From Posidonia oceanica (Eukaryota > Streptophyta > Magnoliopsida > Alismatales > Posidoniaceae): a stretch of DNA of 64,000 nt. Made by a program: the position numbers and the translations under genes. Shown here piece by piece: positions 25,167 to 36,381 of the stretch (within the stretch, counting starts at the first letter, position 1; each line of letters opens with the position of its first letter). Location of the stretch: assembly GCA_037176725.1 (NCBI GenBank), contig JAZBRS010000020.1, positions 94,568,501 through 94,632,500 of the forward strand. Direction: 5' to 3'. The notes under the pieces are model-generated. The model was not told the DNA's origin. It was given only the letters and a program-made list of their open reading frames with translations, and searched no databases.

Positions 25167-26120
25167 ATGGGTGATAATGGTAGGAGAGGAGTATTTCTAG
25201 AAAAGAATTTTGATGAAATTTTTGGTACATATGGTTGTTTCTTTAGGGAACAAATCTTAATTAGAGGCTTTCACTATTTATTGCATGCCACAAATAATAA
25301 TTATTGGATACCCCACTTAGTTGAAGAATTTTATAATTGTTTTGAATGGAATAATGTTGATATAGATAGAGGGGTAATTTACTTAGTGTGGCGTGAACTA
25401 AATATTGAAGTATCCCTAGATTTAATTTCCCAAGTCATGGGAATCCCCATATCACCTGTGAATTTACCCACTAAGGATTTAGGACATTATCTCCCACACA
25501 TGGGACCTAATTGTTCTATTGCCTCAGATGGGGGAATTAGAGGGACCACCTTATATGAGAATGTTTACACAACTTGTAGGTGGGTCCAGAATAATATTAT
25601 AGGGGGTTCCCACATTTCATCATTCTATATTCCTACACTTCACATTGTTTACATGATGATGACTAGGGATTCTAGGATTTGCCTCTGTCATCACCTTTTT
25701 GATTCAATTACTTAGGTAAAAAGAACTAGAAGAAAGTCAACTCTACCCTTACCTATTCTAATCACTGATACTGTTGAGACTTTCTTGACACCTGAGCAAT
25801 TTGCATTTGAGTCCCAAGAACGACGACAAATGGCAATAGTAGAAACTGTGTCTAACTCCTATAGGTTGACTGTTCATACACCATGGGGGCCTCATATACT
25901 TCAAGAACACATTATTAGAGCTGAGTCACCCCTAGGTGAGAATGAGGAGAGAGACACTTTCTGGACTGATGACCCTCTATTTGATTCTCAGAGTGATTTC
26001 AACCACCAGGTATGGGAGGGAATGCAAAGAATATATAGAGAAGTAAGAAGGACTAGAGCTGAGTTAGAGGAGTTGAGAAGGGCCAACTCTAGCAGACCAA
26101 CGGGGAGAAGAAGAAGGTGA
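25167..26120 (+). pseudogene. Plant-transposon protein (Transposase_32-like) with one amber stop
   Basis: A single frame of 317 codons from MGDNGRRGVFLEKNFD to SSRPTGRRRR, broken once by TAG at 25,713. The same frame continues to a Lys/Arg-rich linker, TVETFLTPEQFAFESQ, and a helical Arg-rich end that may form a coiled coil. The block EEFYNCFEW..VDIDRGVIYLVWRELNIEVSLDLI resembles the putative plant transposon protein domain found in Athila-type elements (from memory). Function unknown. The A'' copy (45,231-45,665) lacks the start codon and the C-terminal half. Confidence 0.55.
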
Positions 26121-26811
26121 GCTATCTAGGGTACTAAACTTAGGATGTAGATGTGTATAAAATGTACATAACTTTCTTTTTCTTAGCAGTAGAAGCACTC
26201 CAACCCGAATCATGTATCATTGTTTTAATTTTAATTGTATTTCATTGATCATATCAATTATTGCATACATTGAGGACAATGCATGGTTTAGGTATGGCGG
26301 GGAGTCTTCTTTTTGTCTTTTCATTTTATTTAGTTAGAATCTTCTATCTTTTTATTAATAGAAGAAAAAAAAAATCTTAGACTTGAATTTTTTTTTTCAT
26401 TTGCTTTAGTTAGAGTTTTTTGTGTGACATTTCATAAAAAAATAATAATAATAAAAAAATAAATAAATAAATAAAAAAAGGAATTATCCGTAATAATTTA
26501 ACTAGCTAGGGGTGGATAAGTGACTTTGAGTTGGAGTTCAAAGGTAAAATTGATAGAATGAAATCTCTCAAACCATAGAGTGGAGACAAAATCTAAAAAA
26601 TAGCATCATCTGGTACTCATGACGCTTGGTACGAGGGCGTGCGGCCTAAGTTGTTTATTGAATTTCCTTCAAAGAGACAGAAAATGTAGTCAGAAATGTG
26701 TCATTTATCATCGATAAAATTTTATTTCGTCTCTTTTGTCTCCTTTAAATGAATTTGTATGAGTTGAATGAAAAAAATTAGAATTCAGAACACTTTCCTG
26801 AATTTAAAATG
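26121..26811 (+). other. Athila-like 3' region up to junction with Tat element
   Basis: No gene. 26,268-26,308 carries ATTGAGGACAATG and a GGTATGGCGGGGAG purine run, like the sequence before the 3' LTR of Athila elements. A/T-rich runs follow, then unassigned sequence. No 3' LTR is present; Tat-type palindrome motifs begin at 26,812, so the junction lies in between. Confidence 0.4.
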
Positions 26812-26928
26812 TTGTACGTTGAAACTGGAGCGGCCAACGTTATACGCTTGCAACACCAGCGGATAACGTTTTAACTCTCAAAACTCTAGACGGGACATAT
26901 AGCTTGTATAACATTTTGTCTTCCTGAT

Positions 26929-29900
26929 GTGTTGGACGCCCCAGTTCACACGGATAACGTTGAATGTTATAAAGCCCTCATTCTACGCAGCGGGCAGCCA
27001 CCTTGCTTGCTTTCCTTTTCTTCTTCGGTGACTGTGAGCTTCTCCGACGAACTCTTTCGTGATTCCGGTGCACTCTTCATCGAGAAACGAATCTCCCATT
27101 TCTACTCTCGGGCAGCAAAGCGTGCCCAGTCTGGCCCTGGGCCGTCGTCCTTCGGCGAACTCGGGGAGGCAGTGCCGGCGGTTGCAGAGGCTGCAGTGGC
27201 TCCGTCGGCTGCTGTGGTGACAGGAACGGCGGCGGAGGTGGCAGAGACGGCGGTGGAGGCAGTCGTAGGGGCCAGGTTGATAATCGAGGAGGCTGTGGAG
27301 ATGACGGTGGAGGTGGCGGAGACAGTGGTGGAGGCGAAGACGGTGGCGGAGGCAGCCGTAGGGGCTGGGTTGATGACCGAAGAGGCCGTGGAGACGGCAG
27401 TAGGGGAGGCGGAGGCAGCCGCAGGGGCTGGGTTGGTGACCGGGGAGGCCGCGGAGATGGCGGTGGAGGCGGACTCTGGTTCCAGCAGCTCTATTAGCTA
27501 TGAGGACTCGGAGGAGGAGTCCGAGGAGACGGTCGGAGTATGCCACTGCCACGCTAGCTTCGAGGGGGTAGTTAGACATCTTCTTCATTTTTCCTTCATT
27601 TTATTTAGTTATTTCAGCTTGACTGATGATTCTCTCGCTTGTTTGCAGAGTCGGGCACTAGCCGTGACTTGTTGCTACTGGGGTCAGGTCCACCGGTCCT
27701 ACGCCTTGCTGTCTAGTTTCTAGCAGAAGCGTCTGGATCAGATGGGATTTGGGCATTTCCTGTCCATCCCGGACTTCCCCCTTCGTCCAATGTTCTTGGA
27801 GACTGTCGCAGAGCGGTGGAACTTCTGCACGAGCTCAATTGTCACGAGGGTGGGCGAGTTTGTCCTCTCCCTTGAGGACATGGTGCAGTTGACCGGTCTT
27901 CGAGTCACAGGCTGACTAGTGACGGGGCGGGTGCACTCAGGTTATTTAGCCTTGGCGCAGGAGCTTGTTGGGCGTTAGCTAGCCCTGAGCGGGGAGCAGC
28001 TTGTGGTGATTACTTCCACGGTTCGCCGAGTTAGTGAGTTGGCGGAGACAGTAGCCGGACCGGGCGTTGAGGCCGACCAGCAGCTGCGGGCCTTCCTCCT
28101 AGTGCTGTTTGAGGAGGTGCTCTTTTCGCACTCCTCCTAGAAGCTGTTGGCGTGGTTCCTCCCCCTCTTGGCGGACTTCGAGCGCGTGGGAGAGTATGCC
28201 TGGGTTGCAGCCAGCTTGGCGCATCTGTACTCCACTCTCTTCCGCTTTACTGACGGCAGTTCTCGCCATCTAGGCGGGAATCTGCCAATTCTTCAGGTAA
28301 AATCTACATATTTAAACTTGCACCGGATATTATGTACTTGCCAAAAGCTTCCTCATTTTGCGTGCAGATGTGGGCATGCGATTACTTTGTTTTCCTGCGT
28401 CCTGTCTCTCCAATTCCTTCGACCGGTGTCCCCTTCCCTCGGGGGTTGTTTTGGGCTAATGCTGAGCAGGCCCTTGAGCCAGCGGATGATAACCGCTACG
28501 TCGGTTGTTTGCTGTTCGAGCTTCTAGTCCCGACGCAGGTAATTTGCCTTCTTTTAATTTTCCCAGCTTCTGTTTATTCACCTTATTTAGCTTGCTGATA
28601 TGCATTGCTTCTTTCAGGTAGTCTAGTGTCCGTATGCTGAGGGAGAGGATGCAGACATTCCTGAGATTGCTCGTGATCGGGCCATTTTTGACTGAGACGT
28701 GTGGATCCACTGCTGGAACCACAGCCACTTCCAGTAGATTGGCAGGGCGCTACGACAGTTGGGGCGCCGGCAGATTCAGCCTCTACCTCCTCCTCATCAA
28801 GTTTGGTGAGAAACACGCGGTGGAGGCAGCCGTGCTCGTCATTGGGTGGACGTTTACGGTCCACAACTCTTGGACTGGGCCTGTCGTGGCTCTCCTGCTC
28901 CAATGGATGCCACAGAGGAGGACGAGGCGGTGTGGGCTGAGTGGATAGATCAGGAGTTTTCTTCTTTGATGATCTTCCACCGATCCCACTTCCTTGGGCG
29001 CAGGAACCTTCCTTTGGGGGACATAGATCCCGGGGAGGCGGTGGTGTCCCGTGCGGCTCTGCTAGGTGAGGCGCAGTCCTATCGCGCCCAGCTGGAGATA
29101 GCGGTAAGCTCCTGAATTTGCACCTTGCAATTTATATTTATATCTGATAACTTGCTGGCTTCCCTTCTTTTCTTTGAAACTCAAGGCGGCAGATGAGCAA
29201 GCTCAGCGGGAGCGTGGTCTGTCTCAGCAGCTCTCCGTCCTGACCGGGGAGGTCGAGCGCCTACGTGCTTCCACTTCTCAGGTATCTCTATATTTATTGT
29301 AGCTTTTGTAGTCTGATGTTGAACTGTAACTGACTTGAATCTTTCCTTTCAGGCCTCGACTAGTAGTGCTCCTCCTCCGGACCGCTCAGAGGAGATCTCG
29401 CATCTTCAGGAGAAGGTAAACATGTCTTTATTTCTTTTCTGCTCTTGGAGTCTCCTTGGTTCTGACACCGCTGTTTGTAGGTTGCTTATCTAGAGGGCGA
29501 GCTGAGGGAGCGGGCTGGTGACTTCATAATTGCCAGCTCTGTCAGGAGGTTGGAGGAGCTAGAGGGGACAGTTGCCACCAGTAGTGCTCGGATTTGGGAG
29601 CTGGAGCAGTAGGTTGCTGATAGGGATACTGAGATCGCCCAGTCTCAGGCGATATGATTTGATTCGGTGCTTCTTTATGTCCTCTATGTCCTTGCTTGTA
29701 TCTGACATTTGGATTGCTTCCTTCCTCAAAGCATGACTGGGGTTATCTCCTAGCTTGAGTTCGAGCTACGGCACTATCGGAGGTTTGCCTTTACGGCTGG
29801 TGTTAGGCTCGGGGTGCCTGTTCCTTCTGTACCAAGTCGCCGGTCGGGTAGCCACCACTCTCGGTCCGTCTCCAGGACTCCGTCGGGCGTTTCTGTTCGG

Positions 29901-29978
29901 CAGTTGCCTCGTCTTCCTACCGCTCCTTCTCCAGCTCCTGCTTTAGCTCTCGAGGGTGAGGGAGAGAGTGCTCCTTAG
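26929..29978 (+). pseudogene. Plant mobile domain (PMD-like) gene, multi-exon, decayed
   Basis: Exon 1 (from 26,929) codes an Ala/Val/Glu-rich repetitive segment followed by an acidic Ser-rich stretch. A GT-AG intron is likely at about 27,568-27,648. The PMD-like block follows: RLDQMGFGHFLSIPDF, ERWNFCTSS, GEFVLSLEDMVQLTGL, then WFLPLLADFERVGEYAW..HLYSTLFR. An intron ends at 28,367, then come QMWACDYFVFLRPV and a further intron (about 28,539-28,618), then ARDRAIFD..VWIHCWNHSHF. Three short coiled-coil exons (about 29,186-29,650) and a Ser/Pro-rich end stopping at 29,976 complete it. Stops at several points look like CAG to TAG or CGA to TGA. Aminotransferase-like PMD proteins are common retrotransposon passengers. 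It lies antisense to the host gag-pol. Confidence 0.65.
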
Positions 29979-30695
29979 CTTCTGTACTTCAGGAGTATGC
30001 CCCGGTGATCTTGTAGAACGATTGTATATTTTGGAATGATATAGATTTCTGCACACTTAGCAAACTTGTCAAATACTTCTTTTAAACTACATTTCTCAAA
30101 GTTAAAATGAGCTTAAGCGATCAATATGGTAAAATAATGGCCTTTAATCCAAATTTACTTGAAACCAGCATACTCAAGTGAAATAGTATGTAAATGACGT
30201 AGTTATAAGGAAAGATTTCACCTAGAAGCTTGAAAATTGAATTTTGAAGTCGTCGATACCTTAGTGAGCCGTTCACTTGATGAAATGAGCAACCAGAGAT
30301 TTTGCATGGCTCGGATGTCCAAAAAATATGAAACCAACGCTCACACGTGTATTTCGACTTAGTTAAACCTCTGGGACTGGTAAAACAGGTTCATGCAACT
30401 CAATCACGGATTAGGAGGCGATCCAGCCAAGTTCAGTGACTTAAGTCACTGATAAAATGTTATACGCCTCATCTGGTGCGGCCAACGTTATCTGCTTCAT
30501 TTTCTGCGTCCAATACCAGGAACCTGATTTAAACGTTATACGCTTCAAGTGGCACGGGTAACATTGGACGTGCTCTATCTCGCGTACAACGAAGCGAGCC
30601 CAGAATCCTTTCTTTCCTTTCCTGTTCTTGGCTAATCTTTCGGAATGCTGCGAAATTTTCTCAATACCCGCGTGTGGGATTTCCGACGGTCCTCT
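29979..30695. other. Spacer between antisense genes, with stem-loop motifs
   Basis: No gene. 30,455-30,575 contains the GTTATACGC/CGTCCAAT palindromic words also found at 26,812-26,965, 32,338-32,445 and in the LTR part of the element. Confidence 0.5.
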
Positions 30696-30805
30696 TGTGC
30701 TTATAAAAGCCTGGCCACCCCTTGGATTTTTATGCACACTTGCCCCTTACCTCCTTACTGATTTCCTCTTGATTTTTGCTTCTTCCTTTCTTCTCTTTTG
30801 CTTTC
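30696..30805 (+). promoter_or_regulatory. Promoter of the 426-residue antisense gene
   Basis: TTATAAAAG (about 30,700-30,709) lies 97 bases before the ATG and is followed by a pyrimidine-rich leader (CTTCTTCCTTTCTTCTC). The spacing fits a plant TATA box and start site. Confidence 0.6.
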
Positions 30806-32151
30806 ATGGCTTCTAGTTTAGTTCCCAACGTCTTTATGCACAACAAGAAGGGTGTTGCAAAACCTTTGGAAGAGATTGAAGAACATATGATGTCCCTTAT
30901 CAAAATGGGGAAGGTATGGTCTTCCTCATTGGTCCTTTCACTCTCCTTTGTTCCTCATGCTTTCGAATTTCTTTGCAGGAAATCCTCAATTTCACCAAAA
31001 CACCTTGCTTTGATAATGACTTCCCTTACTATTCTCCTTGGGTGAAGGACTTTGTGCTTTGGGCTCGGGAAAGGAGGTCTATTTTGGCCCGTACACGATT
31101 TGATGGACTTTTGGATTTATTGGGTACAAACTTAGACTGGCCTCTGCTTCATGCCTCATGCGCCTTCTGGAGTCCCGAGACTCACACTTTCTTCTTTAAG
31201 GGTTGTGAGGTGACAATCCTAGTAGAGGATGTTCATGGCCAGCTTGGTGTGACTCAGATTGGAGCGACCCGGCCAGATATTGACTTCCCGTTGCCATACG
31301 GGACAGCAGATATGCAAACATTCGTAGACCGTATCTTCACCGCTCCGCCTACCTTCTCAGTGATTAGAGGTCGTAGGCTTAACTTGGCACATCTGTACTT
31401 CAGCTTTCGGCGGATTGAGAACTTTGCCTCTCAGGATCAGTTGCTGGTGTGTCTGCATTTATTAATTGGAGGCCTCACCATATTTGTCACCAAAGACTTC
31501 TCCTTCGATGTCTATCACACTGAGTTCTTGATAGGCCTCACTGAGTACTTCTGGCGTTCTCCTTCAGTTGCCATTCTTGCTACTACATATCTCGGTCTGA
31601 CCAGCGTTTCCACCGGAGGGGATTTTGTAGGCTCTCCTTTCCTTCTTTTCAGGTGGCTGCAGGTCTATTTCCCGAGACTTGGGCCTGTGAAGACAGATTT
31701 GATCGAGGAAAGGGTTTGCTCTTTGTCCTTTGCCCCTATTGACATCCTCGTGCCTTCTACGTCCCTCTATCATAAGCACCAGGCGCGAGGTTCTTCAATT
31801 GAGTTGGAGTTGATAGGGCCCACCCACTTTGTGGTGTACCCCTCCCATGGCTGCTTTGAGATGGTGGGGCAGAAGAAAGGGATGCCACCTCAGTTGAGTT
31901 TTATTCCTCGTATTCGGGTTCAGGAGTGCAGTCTTCCATCTGATGCAGTAATGGTGTACTACATTCGGGCTCTTTGGTCGTCTCTGGACCATCATGATGA
32001 TTTGGATGGGCCATTAGCTACTCCCTCGACTTGTCGCCTACGACGGGAGGATGCGTACTGGAGGTGGTATTCAAAGCTGCTGCCCAAACCCGAGGAATGG
32101 GTTGAAGCGACGGGCGTGCTGCGTAGGAAAAGGAAGAAGACGATTAGATAG
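30806..32151 (+). CDS. PMD/DUF7745-like protein, two exons, intact
   Basis: Exon 1 is 30,806-30,913 (MASSLVPNVFMHNKKG..) and exon 2 is 30,979-32,151. The 65 bp intron (GTATGG..TTGCAG) is phase 0. The joined frame codes 426 residues without a stop, ending KRKKTIR. The part FDGLLDLLGTNLDWPLLHAS..WSPETHTFFFKGCEVTILVEDVHGQLGV matches the pattern of the aminotransferase-like plant mobile domain and related retrotransposon-borne domains: Trp, then ET-xF, then GCExT, then LEDV-xxxLG. No catalytic motif or membrane segment is recognised; function unknown. A poly(A)-type AATAAA lies near 32,206. It is antisense to the decayed gag-pol, yet free of lesions. It could be an active passenger or a domesticated gene. 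Confidence 0.7.
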
Positions 32152-32943
32152 GCAATTATTGTAATCTTTTATTTTTGGGGCCATGTATTTTCGTGTTTTT
32201 AAGGAAATAAATATATCTTTCATTTTTCATCCTTGTTCATGTGCTTTGGACTGTTCTGAGTTTAGAAATACTCCCTGGTGGCTTTGATATTCGATCAAGG
32301 GCCATTTGTCAGAATTCTGTAGTTTAAGTCACAATTAAAACGTAAGACGCTCAAACTGGCACTTATAACGTAAGACGCATAATATCATGCATCAAATATT
32401 CCTTTGATGGTCGTTATACGCTTCAGATGGCGCGTCCAACGTTGGATGCTGATATTTGCTCGTTTAATGCCCCTAAACTGTTCTCCTGCACAACTTTAGC
32501 AAATTTGTTAATCCATTTAGGGGTATTATTGCCCCTACTCCAAAGTGACCTCTGAAAACTCAGAAACATTCTTAACACTGTGAAATCAGCATGGTTACAG
32601 AAAACTTTGGTAATGACCTATATACAATGCATACTTTAAGCAAACCTAATGCTATGAAAGAAAAAGGTCTTAATGCAATGAAAAATTAAGGGAAACTTAG
32701 GTTTTGAATAACAAGTATTGGCCTCAGCTTTGTTGTCTAAAGATGATATGCCAGACAAGGGACTGTCTCTTCTCGAGATCCCAGTCTTAGTTCGTAGGTG
32801 AATACCAAGTGACCGTCCTGAATAGGAGGGGTCAAGTACGACGCCGAGTCATAAAATGTCCTAAATTTTTGCATCATTGGCCTTACTTGTTATCAGTTTC
32901 ATGAGGTGATGTTGGTCGAGTAGATTATACCTTCTTGCTATTT
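32152..32943. other. 3' flank of antisense gene, with stem-loop motifs
   Basis: The poly(A) region of the preceding gene, then ACGTAAGACGC and CGTTATACGC / CGTCCAACGTTGG words at 32,338-32,445. No other gene is seen. Confidence 0.45.
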
Positions 32944-33136
32944 CTTGGATTTTTGATTTTATCATTTTTTTGGATTTTTGGTTTTATCATTTTTTGGATT
33001 TTGGATTTTATCATTTTTTTGGATTTTTGGTTTTATCATTTTTTTTGGATTTTTGGTTTTATCATTTTTTTTGAATTTTGTCTTTATCATTTTTTTGGAT
33101 TTTTGGTTTTATCATTTTTTTGGATTTTTGGTTTTA
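32944..33136. repeat. Minisatellite, about 8 units of 24-27 bp
   Basis: Eight head-to-tail copies of a T-rich unit of the form GGATTTTTGGTTTTATCATTTTTT, with small length changes in the T-run. Open frames made of Phe/Leu/Ile repeats here are artefacts of the repeat. Confidence 0.9.
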
Positions 33137-33901
33137 GGGGAGACGAAGAATCTTCCGGAAAGTTGGGAAACTGGGGACCTCATGACTGGAAAACCTTGAC
33201 AGTTTGGTCCCTTGTGCATCTCAGAGACAGAAGATACCTCGGGCTTGCTTTGGCACCTAACTGCCCCTAGACCAAGGCTTTTGCCCCTTGCCTCTAATGT
33301 GTACGGTGCGGGATGTGAGTGGAAGGAAAGTCCATGTCCTATCCTAAGATGTTGGTTGAAGATTTGAAGCCTAAACCTTTCCTAGTTCAAGGTTGATCCC
33401 TACTGCGCTTAGTATTCCCTGGTTTTCAGTTTTGACTCTTGGACAGCTTCTTTGCTGCCTTCTTTTCAATTCTCTTTCTTTTCTTGCACACGGATAGCTT
33501 CTTTGTTGCCTTCTTTTCTGACCCCTTTTTTGTTTTCTTTCTGGGTACTCTGGCAAGTAGTCTCACTCCTTTTGAGTGCTCGGTTAATGGATATTCGTTC
33601 CTTGACGAACCGAGACACTCTTTTATTTGTTACACTCCCCCCTTTTCTGCGCTTCTAGGTTTTACTCTTAGACGCCTACTCGATTTGTACTAGGGTAACG
33701 TGTCTGACTCGAGGATTGTGTGTGGACTTGTTGTTCATGAACTGGGAGCGGGCTCCTTATGGTTTCACCTCTATCTCAGTGTTGGATCATTTCCTTTCCT
33801 TCTCCCACGAAGTGTTTGTGGGGTGAGGCTAAGGCATTACTCCTACGCTTCAACAACAGTAGGCCCTTAAGCACGGGTAGTCTAATGCTTCATTGTGCAT
33901 A
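33137..33901. other. Noncoding sequence downstream of pol
   Basis: Between the pol stop (33,902) and the minisatellite. Pyrimidine-rich stretches at 33,430-33,560 would be purine-rich on the coding strand of the element. No gene is recognised and no LTR boundary could be fixed. Confidence 0.4.
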
Positions 33902-35056
33902 TTAAGGATAGTACCTCTTGAGGTGCAGTGCATTCCAGGGATATTTAAGCCTAGTGCCATCCTCTCTGGCCAAATAATAGGCATTGCCCGGATATGCCTC
34001 AACCACCAGGTATGGTCCTTCCCAATTCGGTCTCAATTTCCCATGCTTACGAGGAAGAATTTCTTTAAGCACCCATTCACTAATATTGAATTTATGTTTA
34101 ATTACTTTCTTCTTATATGCTCTTGCGAGTCGTTCTTGGTAGAGACGTGCATGCTCAGCTGCTTGCAACTGCTTCTCATCTTGCAAATCCAATCGTAGAT
34201 TTAATAATTGCCTATTATCCTCAGCAGTTATCTCATCGTCGAGTTATACCCTAGATGAGGGGACCATGACCTCAAATGAGACTACTGTCTCCATACCATA
34301 AGTAAGCGCAAATGGGGTTTGGCCCGTAGGCGTTTTTATGGAGGTTTGATAGGCCCATAAGGTATCAATTACCTTATCTGTCCAGTCATGTCGCTTGATT
34401 CCTTCTACCGTTTTCTTAAGGATTCGGATTAACGTTTTATTAGTAGCTTCAGCTTGCCCATTACCCTAGGGGTAATATGGCGATGAATGATGCAATTCAA
34501 TCTTAAACTTCTTACACATCTTTTTGAAGTCTTGGGATATGAAAATTGCGTCATTGTCTACTACTAATTTCTTTGGGATCCCGAACCTTGAGAGGATATT
34601 TTTCCGCACGAACTTGCAACGATTTGAAGCTTTGATTTCAATGAACGCTTCTGCTTCAGCCCATTTAGTGAAGTATTCAGTGGCTGTGAGTATGAACCTA
34701 TTCTGCTTTTCGGTGTCGAATGATCCTACGACATCAAATGCCCACATGGAGAAGGGCCACACCGTTTGAGTCGGGTTTAACTCTAATGCTGGTGCACGTA
34801 TTCTATCTGCATGGATCTAGCACTGCCTGCACCTTCTCACCTTGTTTGCACAATCTACCTCCATTGTGGGCCAGTAGTACCCTTTGCGCAGTATCATTTC
34901 TACCATGAATTGAGAACTGATGTGTCCTCCACATATGCCTTCATGCATTTCACTAGTAATAACCTCAACCTCCTCGTAAGTGACGCAGTGCAGCTCTATT
35001 CCGCTGAAAGACCTTTTGAAAAGGACCTCGGCTCTCATGAAGTATCTTGCAGCCAT
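33902..35056 (-). pseudogene. Tat integrase
   Basis: Starts near 35,056 with the zinc-binding region (SEMHEGICGGH.., KGYYWPTMEVDC and CRQC). The core follows at 34,466-34,762 (FDVVGSFD, FTKWAEAEAF, VVDNDAIFIS, HHSSPYYP). The C-terminal part, 33,902-34,192, ends GKLRPNWEGPYLVVEAYPG..NALHLKRYYP with a normal TAA. The stop after SPYYP is TAG where the family has Gln (PQGNGQ). The frame differs from RNase H by a shift near 35,050. Confidence 0.85.
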
Positions 35057-36380
35057 CCTCCGAACTGCCTATTTATCTTGTGAAGTTGCGTAGTCGGGGA
35101 AGATCCCATTTGAATGTAGTTCTGGATGTCAAAGAACCATGGGTTCCCATCATCCTCCATGTTGTAGCAAACTTCAAATGTGGCTACCTTTGATTCCCCA
35201 GCTTTCTGTCTAACCTCCACGGCGCATGGCTCAGTCGAGTCAATGGCAGGTATCTCGTGTTGCTGTACCATTATTGTTTGCCCCCAGACATTGATGGGGA
35301 ACTCAATTGAGAAAGCCAACGAAGCAAGAGCATCTGCTAGCAGGTTATGACTCTGGAGGGTGTGGACATACACCACTTGCTGAAACCGCGCCAATAAGAG
35401 ACGAGCAATGCCTTTGTACTCTTCTAGCCTTGGGTTGAGGGTTCTATACTTGTTCAGAATTTGTCTTAGAACCAATTGGGAGTCTCCGATGAGTTTCAAC
35501 TGCTTTGCCCCTACCTACAGCGCTAGGCGTAATCTAAGGATAAAGGCCTCGTACTCTGCAACATTGTTGGTATTTGCGGCGAAGTTTAGCTGTATAGCTC
35601 GGGGAATGAGAACTCCTTCTGGAGTGAGAAGTGTTACTCTGATGCCTGCCCCTTGTCGGTTGAGTGCTCCATCAAAGTAGAGAATCCATTGTCGAGTGGG
35701 AGACTCGGTAGCTTGTATTTCCTGTATTTCCTCATCGGGGAAGTCTGTTCGGACTGATTGATAATCTTCTATTGGTAATTCTACCAGGTGATCTGCAATG
35801 GCTTGCCCCTTAACTGCTTTTTGAGATACATATTGCAGGTCGAATTCAGTGAGGAGGAGTTGCCACCTTGCCAATCTTCTAGAGAGGGCTGGCTTCTCTA
35901 ACATGTATTTGATTGGGTCCATCTTGGCGATGTAACAGACTTTATGGGGTAGAAGTAGTGTCTCAGCTTTTGAGATACCCATACCAAGGCCAAGCGATGC
36001 TTTTCTATGGCTGTATACTTCTCTTCATAACCCAAGAAAGTTCTACTCAGGTAATAGATAGCTTTTTCCTTCTTTCCATCCTCATCATATTGAGCTAGCA
36101 CTACTCCTATTGATGATGCAGTGACTGCCACATAGAGTAGCAAAGGCTTCCCTAACATAGGTGCTGACAAGACTGGGGGGTTCATGAGGTATGCTTTGAG
36201 TTCATCAAAAGCTTTCTTACATTTCTCATCCCAGGTATATTCCCTTCCTCCTTTCAATAACTCATAGAACGGTTTACATCGATTTGCGTGTTATAAGATA
36301 AATCTTCTGATGAACTGTAAGCGGCCGATAAGTCCTCTGAGTTCCTTGATATTTCGGGGCAGAGGCATCTGTGCTATTGC
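35035..36380 (-). pseudogene. Tat reverse-transcriptase C-terminus and RNase H
   Basis: Reads RGLIGRLQFIRRF, then the RT-linked RNase H-like part (CKKAFDELKAYL, LYVAVTASSIGVVL, AIYYLSRTFLGYEEKYTAIEK). A second RNase H follows with WILYFDGALNRQGAGI, NNVAEYEAFILRLRLAL, GDSQLVLRQI and HNLLADALASLA, the doubled layout typical of Tat elements. A one-base shift near 36,380 is compensated near 35,950. Stops include TAA in the RRF region and TAG before the GDSQ block. Confidence 0.85.
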
Positions 36381-36381
36381 T

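Noticed and set aside
28456..28903. Minus-strand frames over the mobile-domain gene
   Set aside because: Opposite-strand shadows; the plus strand has the family motifs and matching splice sites.
32935..33270. Phe-rich protein with repeated membrane segments
   Set aside because: Entirely produced by the T-rich minisatellite.
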